Assembly (NCBI GenBank): GCA_903903735.1 | Contig: CAIUZV010000374.1 | Coordinates: 1 to 36,047 of the forward strand | Direction of reading: 5' to 3' | Source of the DNA: an uncultured beta proteobacterium | GTDB lineage: Bacteria > Pseudomonadota > Gammaproteobacteria > Burkholderiales > Burkholderiaceae_B | DNA: 36,047 nucleotides | Part shown: piece after piece, positions 26,863-36,047 of the stretch | Layout: each line of letters begins with the position of its first letter | How positions within the stretch are numbered: position 1 is the first letter of the stretch | Program-made: the position numbers and the translations under genes | The notes under the pieces: generated by a model | What the model was told of the DNA's origin: nothing | What the model saw: the letters and a program-made list of their open reading frames with translations, nothing else | Database searches by the model: none

Positions 26863-27300
26863 CTATTTTCCTCTAGCATAACGTTTCAAACGCATAGCCA
26901 AAGTCCCACTGTGTAGCTCAAATAGATGACTATCAAAGTCATAAAAGTAAACTGAATAACCTTCACCTTCGACTCTGGGTCTGGGTGGCTTCTTTTCTAA
27001 TTTCATTTCATCAATTAAAAGTTCTTTTTTTATAATTTCATCTTCATGAATAGCAAAAGCAATATGATGGTAATCACGTTCTAACTTTGGATTGCCTTTC
27101 ATAGCAACCAACCATAAGTTTTCTGTCTCATCGACACTATTTTGATTGCCAATTAAGTAAAAACGCTCTTCAGATAATGAGAACTGTTCTGCACCACTAT
27201 CGTAAACTTTTCTCGCGTCTAAAACGCTTATTAATATTTCTTCCAACCTATTAAGATCGCTACTAATTAAAGTTATGTGACTTAATCCATTCACAGTCAT
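26863..27300 (-). CDS. fosX: FosX-like fosfomycin resistance hydrolase (VOC/glyoxalase fold)
   Basis: MTVNGLSHITLISSDLNRLEEILISVLDARKVYDSGAEQFSLSEERFYLIG...HHIAFAIHEDE...PPRPRVEGEGYSVYFYDFDSHLFELHSGTLAMRLKRYARGK: FosX-type pattern with metal-ligand His/His/Glu positions. ATG 27300 chosen over the longer ORF. Confidence 0.85.
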   Translation of the reverse strand: MTVNGLSHITLISSDLNRLEEILISVLDARKVYDSGAEQFSLSEERFYLIGNQNSVDETENLWLVAMKGNPKLERDYHHIAFAIHEDEIIKKELLIDEMKLEKKPPRPRVEGEGYSVYFYDFDSHLFELHSGTLAMRLKRYARGK

Positions 27301-27403
27301 ACAACATCTCTCACTAAGTGCATTTTGAAAAAATAGAATAGAGTAGTTTTTTTCATACAGTCCTCCGAAATAAGTAACTATGATTTCGAATAGTGTCACC
27401 AAT

Positions 27404-27424
27404 GTGTAAGTTTATGTGTAACTT
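27404..27424 (+). repeat. Paired GTGTAA(C/G)TT motif (right)
   Basis: GTGTAAGTTTATGTGTAACTT; counterpart of 26714-26733. Confidence 0.6.
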
Positions 27425-27522
27425 AAAATTCTCATACTCAATAAAATCCATGACTTAGTGATTTATCAGATTGACACTCAAAAATCAAAAGTCTTTACCA
27501 ATCAATCACTTAAAAATTCCCG

Positions 27523-29115
27523 TCATTCCCACTCGATTGTCGCGGGTGGTTTGCTCGAAACGTCGTACACAACTCGGTTGATGCCTCGGACTTCGTTGAT
27601 GATTCGCGATGAAACCTTTGCGAGTAATGGATAAGGTATTGGCGCCCAGTCAGCAGTCATGAAGTCTGAAGTTTGCACCGCACGCAAGGCGACTACATAT
27701 TCATAGGTGCGTCCGTCACCCATCACACCGACAGATTTCACGGGCAAGAAGACTGCAAATGCCTGTGAGGTTAAGTCATACCAACTTTGCTTGGTCTCTG
27801 GGTCAATCGTCTTACGTAATTCTTCAATAAAAATAGCGTCTGCGCGACGCAGCAGATCTGCGAATTCGCTATTGACCGCGCCCAGAATCCGTACACCCAG
27901 CCCTGGCCCAGGGAACGGATGACGGTAAACCATACCGTGCGGTAACCCAAGTGCCAGACCGAGCTTTCGGACTTCATCCTTAAACAATTCACGCAGCGGT
28001 TCAAGAAGCTTGAGATTAAGTGTCTCTGGCAAGCCACCAACGTTATGGTGCGATTTAATCGCAACGGCTTTTCCGGTTTTAGCGCCGGCGGACTCGATGA
28101 CATCCGGATAAATAGTGCCCTGCGCCAACCACTTTGCTGCCTTCAGTTGGCTGGCCTGATGTTGAAATACCTCTACAAACTCACGACCAATGATCTTGCG
28201 TTTGGCTTCAGGATCCGTCACACCGGCAAGCTTGCCCATAAACTGCTCAGTGGCATCGACGTGGATGATCTTCACGCCCATATTTTGAGCGAACGTCTCC
28301 ATTACCTGTTTGCCTTCGTCTAAGCGAAGCAGGCCGTGATCCACAAACACGCAGGTCAAACGGTCGCCAATTGCACGATGAATCAATGCGGCGGCGACCG
28401 ATGAATCCACCCCGCCAGATAAGCCGAGGATCACTTCGTCCTGCCCAACTTGCTCGCGTATACGCGCGATGGCCTCGTCGACGTAGTTCGGCATCGTCCA
28501 ATCGCCTGTACAAGCGCAAATGTCATTCACAAAACGATTCAATAAAGCCTGTCCCTGGATCGTATGTGTCACCTCAGGGTGAAACTGCACAGCGTAAAAA
28601 CGTCTCGCTTCATCTGCCATCCCTGCGATGGGACACGAATCCGTTGACGCCATGACTTTAAAGCCGTCCGGTAATTTGGTGACTTGATCGCCATGACTCA
28701 TCCAGACCTTGAGCATGCCATGGCCTTCGGCGGTGACGAAGTCCTGAATATCTTTTAACAAAGAGGTATGACCACGCGCCCGGACCTCGGCGTAACCAAA
28801 CTCTCGATGATCGGCGTGACTCACTGTGCCACCCAGTTGCTGAGCCATTGCTTGCATCCCATAGCAGATGCCAAGCACGGGAACACCCAACGAAAACACC
28901 GTCTCAGGCACCTTGAGCGAATCTTCGTCATAGGCTGAGCCGTGACTGCCCGAGAGAATGATTCCCTTGAGGCCTAAGCCAAGCTGTTTCTGCAGAAAAT
29001 CGGCCGAAACATCGCCGGGATGAAGTTCACAATACACACCCGCTTCGCGTACGCGACGCGCGATTAACTGCGTCACTTGTGAACCGTAATCAAGAATAAG
29101 AATGCGCTGGTGCAT
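27523..29115 (-). CDS. guaA: GMP synthase (glutamine-hydrolysing)
   Basis: [114 protein letters not shown]-terminus. Confidence 0.98.
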   Translation of the reverse strand: MHQRILILDYGSQVTQLIARRVREAGVYCELHPGDVSADFLQKQLGLGLKGIILSGSHGSAYDEDSLKVPETVFSLGVPVLGICYGMQAMAQQLGGTVSHADHREFGYAEVRARGHTSLLKDIQDFVTAEGHGMLKVWMSHGDQVTKLPDGFKVMASTDSCPIAGMADEARRFYAVQFHPEVTHTIQGQALLNRFVNDICACTGDWTMPNYVDEAIARIREQVGQDEVILGLSGGVDSSVAAALIHRAIGDRLTCVFVDHGLLRLDEGKQVMETFAQNMGVKIIHVDATEQFMGKLAGVTDPEAKRKIIGREFVEVFQHQASQLKAAKWLAQGTIYPDVIESAGAKTGKAVAIKSHHNVGGLPETLNLKLLEPLRELFKDEVRKLGLALGLPHGMVYRHPFPGPGLGVRILGAVNSEFADLLRRADAIFIEELRKTIDPETKQSWYDLTSQAFAVFLPVKSVGVMGDGRTYEYVVALRAVQTSDFMTADWAPIPYPLLAKVSSRIINEVRGINRVVYDVSSKPPATIEWE

Positions 29116-29141
29116 GCGAGTCAAGCCTGTCTGAATGAAAG

Positions 29142-29163
29142 ACACCGGCTAGTGAGCCGGTGC
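29142..29163 (-). other. Stem-loop in the guaB-guaA intergenic region
   Basis: Perfect 8-bp stem CACCGGCT/AGCCGGTG with 4-nt loop AGTG, between the guaB stop and guaA start. The U-tract on the transcribed strand is poor, so a full terminator is not supported. Confidence 0.5.
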
Positions 29164-29203
29164 CAAAAAATACCGCACGCGCACAGGCGCAGCGGGCCAC
29201 AAC

Positions 29204-30691
<1,488 letters not shown>

Positions 30692-30708
30692 TTATACGAT
30701 AGCGCGAG

Positions 30709-33700
30709 CTAGCCTATATGGGCCCGCGCGTTTTGAAAAAACCGCATCCAAGGCGTGTAGGGACCGGACGAATCCTTATCCCCCCAAGCCCTAGGCGACC
30801 AGGACATCATCACATTTCGCGTAACACGCTCTGGGTGAGGCATCATCACGGTAAATCTGCCATCCTCAGTCGTCACCGCGGTCAATCCCTCCGGGCTTCC
30901 ATTGGGATTAAAGGGGTAGCGCTCAGTTGGCGTGCCGTAGTGATCGACAAAATGCGCTGCGCGGAGAACTTTCTCAGAGTTACCCTGCCGCGAGAAGTTT
31001 GCGTACCCTTCTCCGTGAGCCACCGCGACGGGTATGCGCGCACCGGTCATCCCGTTAAAGAATAGAGAGGGACTCTCCACCACCTCCAGCAAGGACAGGC
31101 GGGCTTCGTACTTTTCTGATTGATTACGCGTAAACCGTGGCCAGTGCTCTGCGCCTGGAATCATGGCGGCCAGCGCAGCCATCATTTGGCAACCGTTACA
31201 CACACCCAGTGCGAACGTGTCTTTACGCGCAAAATACGCGGCAAACTGATCGGCCAATTGGTTATTGAACAAAATACTGCGCGCCCAACCTTCCCCGGCG
31301 CCTAGCACATCGCCATAACTAAACCCGCCAACCGCAACCAGACCCTGAACGTCTTTTAAATCCACCACCCCATTTTGCAAGTCGGTCATGTGCACATCCC
31401 AGGCTTCAAAGCCAGAACGGTCAAAGGCCCACGCCATCTCAACTTGGCTATTGCAGCCTTGCTCACGCAAGATCGCAATACGGGGACGCTGTGCTAGGTT
31501 CAGGTAGGGTGCTGCAATATTTTCTTGGGGATCGAAGGCGACCACTCCGGACATACCGGGGTCTTTAGCATCCAACCAAAGATCGTACTCGGCTTGCGCG
31601 CACGCTGGATTATCGCGACGCGAAGCAATGCGATAACTCACATCACTCCAAATTCGACCAAGATCCGCACGAGACTTATTCCAAATCATTTTCCCGTCAC
31701 GGAAAATCTCGATCGCATCATTTGCGTTGAGCGATCCCACCACATGAGCATGCGCGGATAACCCAGCGCCGCGTAACACTTGCATCACCGCATCGCGCTC
31801 AGCAGCGGGCACTTGAATGACCGCGCCAATCTCTTCGCTAAACAGCGCTTTTAATGTCAGTTCATTGCGCTGCACAGCCACTTGTTCAGGGCGAATTTTG
31901 TAATCCCCCCAATCCGAGGCATTTGCATCAATCGTCAGCATGTCAAGGTTCAAGGACACCCCGGTGTGCCCAGCAAACGCCATTTCACAGATCGTAGTAA
32001 ACAGTCCGCCGTCAGAGCGATCGTGATAGGCCAACAGAACGCCGCTTTGCGCAAGCGCACGAATGGTGACAAACATCGTACGCAAGGCTTGCGCGTCATC
32101 GACATCGGGTACCGTCTCGCCAACTTGATTACACACTTGCGCGAGGATAGAGGCACCCATTCGATGCTGGCCTCGCCCTAAGTCGATCAAAATCAAGCTG
32201 GTCGGCCCAACATCGGTACGCAACGCTGGGGTGAGCGTTTGGCGAACATCTGCAACCGGTGCGAAGGCTGTGACAATTAAAGAAACTGGCGAAATGACCT
32301 TGCGCGAGTCCGCACCCTCGGTCCAAGCTGTCTGCATCGACAAAGAATCTTTGCCCACGGGAATGGAAAGACCCACCGCCTGACACAACAAACTAACAGC
32401 TGACACCGTGTCGTATAGCGCTGCATCCTGCCCGGGAGCGCCACACGCAGCCATCCAGTTCGCCGACAGTTTGATGTCCTCCATCTGAGCCACATCTGCT
32501 GCCGCTAAATTTGTCAGGGCCTCTGCAATCGCCATCCTTCCGGACGCGGGCGCATTAATCATCGCAACCGGTGTGCGCTCACCCATCGCCATCGCTTCGC
32601 CGCGCGTATCATCATGGTCAGACAGTGTGACGGCACAGTCGGCCACAGGAATCTGCCACGGCCCAACCATTTGATCGCGACTAGATAGACCGCCAACCGT
32701 ACGGTCACCGATCGTAATCAGGAAAGACTTGTCTGCAACAGTTGGGTGTTGCAGCACACGGGTGATTGCGTCGTCTAGCGGTATCACTGTTAAATCAAGT
32801 GCCGAGGTCTCGGGAGTGATCCGCTTTACGTCTCGTGTCATACGCGGAGGCTTGCCGAGAATGACGTCAATCGGCACATCCACGGGTCTCGTCCCAACTT
32901 GCGGTTGAATCGAGTCGATTCCAGGCAACCCTTCACCGATCACCACTTTTAATTGCCGCTCTTTTGTCGCTACGCCGACAATCGCAAAGGGACAGCGTTC
33001 TCGCTGTGCAATTTGCTCAAAGCGCGCTAAGTCTTCAGGAAGTACCGATAGCACGTAGCGCTCTTGCGATTCATTGCTCCAAATTTCCGCGGCAGACATG
33101 CCAGACTCTTCGAGTGGCACGCGCTTTAGATCAAAGGTGGCCCCACGACCGGCGTCATTGACCAACTCAGGAAAAGCGTTAGACAGTCCACCCGCTCCGA
33201 CGTCATGAATCGCGACGATTGGATTGTTGGTGCCCTGCTGCCAACAGCGATCAATCACCTCTTGGCAGCGACGTTCAATTTCTGGATTACCACGCTGGAC
33301 TGAATCAAAATCCAACGCTGCCGTGTTCGTGCCCACCGCCATACTAGAGGCTGCACTTCCACCCATACCAATACGTAGCCCCGGGCCACCAAGCTGTATC
33401 AACAACGAACCAGGTTGAATCACATTCTTCTTGGTGGATCCGTCATCGATACTACCCAGCCCGCCCGCAATCATGATGGGTTTGTGATAACCCCATCTTG
33501 TCAGCCCAGAGGTTTGCTCAAAGGAGCGGAAATAACCGAGCAGGTTCGGACGGCCGAACTCATTATTGAACGCAGCTGCCCCTAAGGGCCCATCGATCAT
33601 GATCGAAAGTGGACTAGCAATGCGATCGGGCGCGCCATGATGATCTGATTCCCAGACACGCGCCGCGTCAGCCAAGCGTAGGTGCGAAACAGTAAAGCCG

Positions 33701-34740
33701 GCCAAGCCTGCCTTGGGCTTTGAGCCTCGGCCCGTCGCCCCTTCATCGCGAATCTCACCGCCCGAGCCTGTCGATGCCCCCTCGAAGGGAGCGATAGCGG
33801 TCGGATGGTTGTGCGTCTCTACCTTCATCACCGTGTGCACTAATTGCGTACGACTGGCATACATCGGAGCCATGCCCGCTACAGGAAGGCGTGCCTCGAA
33901 ACGCTGAGCGAGTCCACCCGCCATGATCGCCGCGTTATCCGAGTAGGCGACGACAGTCCCTAGAGGCTGCGCCGCATGGGTCTCCCGTATCATTCCGAAT
34001 AAGGTTTTGTCGGTCGGCTTGCCGTCAATCACCCATTGCGCATTGAATATTTTGTGGCGGCAATGCTCGCTATTTGCTTGGGCAAACATCATGAGTTCGA
34101 CGTCAGTCGGATCGCGACCCAACTCAGTAAATGATTGGGTCAGATAGTCAATCTCATCGTCGGATAGAGCAAGACCTAGGGCGCTATTCGCCTGGGCAAG
34201 TGCTCCTCGACCCATTGCAGTGACGGGAACTGTGCGTATCTCTTTGCCGGGCAAGGACTCAAACAACGACGTTGGGTCAAAGCGCTGATCGACCACCGTC
34301 TCTGTCATACGGTCATGCAAACAGTCGGCCGCATGGGCGAGCATCTCGGCGTCAAAGCTTTTAGTCTTGAGCCAACCACGTTCGGGAGTCAAGGTGTATC
34401 GAACACCCCGTTCAATACGACGAATATTGTTGAGCCCGCAGTTGTGCGCGATGTCGGTGGCTTTACTCGCCCACGAAGACACCGTCCCCAAACGCGGAAT
34501 CACCGTTAACGAAAGTGCCTCTGCGGAGTCGTTCGTGACCGCAGCCTGTCCGTAGTCCAACAATTGGACAAGTTTTGCGTGATCGTCTTTGGACAGCGCC
34601 CTGTCACACCAGACGTAATGCTCAAACCGGGCAGTAATCTCTGCAATGGGCAAGCCTAGTTCTTTCAACTTTGCCAGCAGCCGTTCATGCCTAAAAGGGG
34701 ATAAAACAGACGAGCCAGGGATTTGCAGGATGTCAGACAC
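30709..34740 (-). CDS. purL: Phosphoribosylformylglycinamidine synthase (large fused PurL)
   Basis: 1343 aa. [55 protein letters not shown]-terminal glutaminase [18 protein letters not shown] and [10 protein letters not shown]. Confidence 0.98.
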   Translation of the reverse strand: MSDILQIPGSSVLSPFRHERLLAKLKELGLPIAEITARFEHYVWCDRALSKDDHAKLVQLLDYGQAAVTNDSAEALSLTVIPRLGTVSSWASKATDIAHNCGLNNIRRIERGVRYTLTPERGWLKTKSFDAEMLAHAADCLHDRMTETVVDQRFDPTSLFESLPGKEIRTVPVTAMGRGALAQANSALGLALSDDEIDYLTQSFTELGRDPTDVELMMFAQANSEHCRHKIFNAQWVIDGKPTDKTLFGMIRETHAAQPLGTVVAYSDNAAIMAGGLAQRFEARLPVAGMAPMYASRTQLVHTVMKVETHNHPTAIAPFEGASTGSGGEIRDEGATGRGSKPKAGLAGFTVSHLRLADAARVWESDHHGAPDRIASPLSIMIDGPLGAAAFNNEFGRPNLLGYFRSFEQTSGLTRWGYHKPIMIAGGLGSIDDGSTKKNVIQPGSLLIQLGGPGLRIGMGGSAASSMAVGTNTAALDFDSVQRGNPEIERRCQEVIDRCWQQGTNNPIVAIHDVGAGGLSNAFPELVNDAGRGATFDLKRVPLEESGMSAAEIWSNESQERYVLSVLPEDLARFEQIAQRERCPFAIVGVATKERQLKVVIGEGLPGIDSIQPQVGTRPVDVPIDVILGKPPRMTRDVKRITPETSALDLTVIPLDDAITRVLQHPTVADKSFLITIGDRTVGGLSSRDQMVGPWQIPVADCAVTLSDHDDTRGEAMAMGERTPVAMINAPASGRMAIAEALTNLAAADVAQMEDIKLSANWMAACGAPGQDAALYDTVSAVSLLCQAVGLSIPVGKDSLSMQTAWTEGADSRKVISPVSLIVTAFAPVADVRQTLTPALRTDVGPTSLILIDLGRGQHRMGASILAQVCNQVGETVPDVDDAQALRTMFVTIRALAQSGVLLAYHDRSDGGLFTTICEMAFAGHTGVSLNLDMLTIDANASDWGDYKIRPEQVAVQRNELTLKALFSEEIGAVIQVPAAERDAVMQVLRGAGLSAHAHVVGSLNANDAIEIFRDGKMIWNKSRADLGRIWSDVSYRIASRRDNPACAQAEYDLWLDAKDPGMSGVVAFDPQENIAAPYLNLAQRPRIAILREQGCNSQVEMAWAFDRSGFEAWDVHMTDLQNGVVDLKDVQGLVAVGGFSYGDVLGAGEGWARSILFNNQLADQFAAYFARKDTFALGVCNGCQMMAALAAMIPGAEHWPRFTRNQSEKYEARLSLLEVVESPSLFFNGMTGARIPVAVAHGEGYANFSRQGNSEKVLRAAHFVDHYGTPTERYPFNPNGSPEGLTAVTTEDGRFTVMMPHPERVTRNVMMSWSPRAWGDKDSSGPYTPWMRFFQNARAHIG

Positions 34741-34868
34741 AGTGAAAGCCGGTGATTTGGGTAGGGGAAAACACGCATTTTAGCGCTCTAACCGGAGTTT
34801 TAGGGCTGAGGCTAAGGCCATCCTTGCTATGATGTCCTACGCATTCTTTTTTACCTTGGAGACAAAAC

Positions 34869-35888
34869 ATGTCCATTTCGAGACGCACCCTGTTGACTGG
34901 CGCTGGTGCCGGTGTCATCACCCTCGCCGCCCCGCTAAATAGCGTCTGGGCGCAATCCAAAGCAGAGTTTTCGTACAAATACGCGAACAACCTGCCGCTG
35001 ACGCACCCCATGAACATTCGTGCCAAAGAGATGGCCGACGCCGTTCAAAAAGATACCCAGGGGCGTGTTGAGATACGAATCTTCCCAAGTAGCCAGCTTG
35101 GTTCGGACACCGACATGCTGAGCCAGGTACGCAATGGTGGTGTGGAATTCTTCACGCTGTCAGGTCTGATCCTGGCAACGTTAGTCCCCGCGTCGTCCAT
35201 TACGGGCATTGGCTTTGCCTTTAGCGATTACAACGCAGTCTGGAAAGCACTCGACGGCGACCTCGGTGCTCATGTCCGCAGAGAGATCGGCAAGGCCAAC
35301 CTTGTTGCGATGGACAAAATCTGGGATAACGGTTTCCGTCAAATTACGTCCTCGACCAAGCCGATTCAAACCGCAGACGATTTGAAGGGTTTCAAAATCC
35401 GCGTTCCGGTGTCGCCACTTTGGACCTCCATGTTCAAAGCTTTCGACTCGGCACCTGCCTCCATCAACTTTAACGAGGTGTACAGCGCACTTCAGACAAA
35501 GATTGTCGACGGCCAGGAAAACCCACTCGCAATTATTGACACGGCAAAACTCAACGAAGTGCAGAAGTTCTGTTCAATCACCAATCACATGTGGGATGGC
35601 TTCTGGTTCCTCGCAAACCGTCGTGCCTGGGAGCGTCTGCCAGAGAAACTGCGTGACGTCGTTGCCGGTCATATCAACGCAGCCGGCATGAAAGAGCGTG
35701 CTGACGTTGCCGCAATGAATGCAGGCCTACAGAAGGGCCTAACCGAAAAAGGCATGATCTTTAATCAGACACAGGCCGACTCCTTCCGCGATCGTCTGCG
35801 TGCAGGTGGTTTCTACTCTGAATGGAAAGGCAAACTTGGAAATGAGGCATGGGAGTTGCTCGAAAAATCGAGCGGCAAACTGTCTTAA
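34869..35888 (+). CDS. TRAP transporter substrate-binding protein (DctP family), Tat-like signal
   Basis: MSISRRTLLTGAGAGVITLAAPLNSVWAQ twin-arginine-type signal; FSYKYANNLPLTHPMNIRAKEMADAVQKDTQGRVEIRIFPSSQLGSDTDMLSQVRNGGVEFF; DLKGFKIRVPVSPLWTSMFKAF...VYSALQTKIVDGQENP. Confidence 0.93.
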   Translation: MSISRRTLLTGAGAGVITLAAPLNSVWAQSKAEFSYKYANNLPLTHPMNIRAKEMADAVQKDTQGRVEIRIFPSSQLGSDTDMLSQVRNGGVEFFTLSGLILATLVPASSITGIGFAFSDYNAVWKALDGDLGAHVRREIGKANLVAMDKIWDNGFRQITSSTKPIQTADDLKGFKIRVPVSPLWTSMFKAFDSAPASINFNEVYSALQTKIVDGQENPLAIIDTAKLNEVQKFCSITNHMWDGFWFLANRRAWERLPEKLRDVVAGHINAAGMKERADVAAMNAGLQKGLTEKGMIFNQTQADSFRDRLRAGGFYSEWKGKLGNEAWELLEKSSGKLS

Positions 35889-35936
35889 AACAAAGGCGTT
35901 AAACGGACGAGCTCTGCTAGTCCGTTTGTCACGACT

Positions 35937-35971
35937 CCGGGCGACTGTCCTTGCACAGCGCCCGGTTTTTT
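35937..35971 (+). terminator. Rho-independent terminator/attenuator between the TRAP SBP gene and the next ORF
   Basis: CCGGGCG-A-CTGT-CCTTGC-ACAG-CGCCCGG followed by TTTTTT. Confidence 0.8.
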
Positions 35972-35994
35972 ATATGACCTGAACGGGAATCGCC

Positions 35995-36047
35995 ATGTCG
36001 ACCGAGATCACCACACCGCCTCTGCCTATTGTCTCTCGCCTGCTCAA
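35995..36047 (+). CDS. Start of next ORF, possibly TRAP transporter small permease (DctQ), truncated by window edge
   Basis: ATG 35995 gives MSTEITTPPLPIVSRLL..., open to the end. Product inferred only from its position after a DctP gene. Confidence 0.4.
   Translation, partial: MSTEITTPPLPIVSRLL

Larger units (their letters stand above)
26641..27534. mobile_element. Putative minimal/decayed guaA-targeted integrative element carrying a FosX-like gene
   Basis: AT-rich segment bounded by direct copies of the guaA 3' end, with paired GTGTAACTT-like repeats inside both ends and one cargo ORF of atypical composition. No integrase is present. Confidence 0.5.

Noticed and set aside
26863-27402. Possibility that the FosX-like gene is an integron cassette with a downstream attC
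   Set aside because: The sequence after the stop codon (26653-26862) shows no convincing RYYYAAC/GTTRRRY pair with imperfect dyad; the guaA-tail repeats explain the boundaries better.

Overview
Chromosomal window, probably from a betaproteobacterium of the Burkholderiales (inferred from DUF2069, the BPSS1780-family protein, APH-type ThrB and gene content; no 16S is present). Most of it is core metabolism and envelope genes: selO (partial), DUF2069, YihY/BrkB, a CBS-pair protein, dusA, thrB, a lauroyl acyltransferase, guaA, guaB, purL and the start of a TRAP transporter locus. The accessory parts that stand out are four. (1) A compact minus-strand Flp/Tad pilus locus at about 5.0-13.9 kb, ordered flp - tadG-like - tadE-like - unknown secreted protein - cpaB - cpaC/rcpA - FHA-cpaF fusion - tadB - tadC - DUF192. 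No tadZ/cpaE, prepilin peptidase or tadD is visible. (2) A translationally coupled trio at 20.3-23.3 kb: ACAD11-like acyl-CoA dehydrogenase, SDR and ACAD10/11-type APH kinase. It resembles the LvaC/LvaD/LvaA 4-hydroxyacid chemistry. (3) An AT-rich ~0.88-kb segment beside the 3' end of guaA. It carries a FosX-like gene and is bracketed by a duplicated guaA 3' end (TCATTCCCACTC, reading TIEWE-stop on the minus strand), with paired GTGTAACTT-type repeats inside both ends; it looks like a minimal or decayed guaA-targeted integrative element. (4) A small secreted protein with GVGAPG-type repeats. No tRNA, rRNA, CRISPR array or intact transposase/integrase was recognised. All calls come from reading the sequence and translations; no database searches were run.
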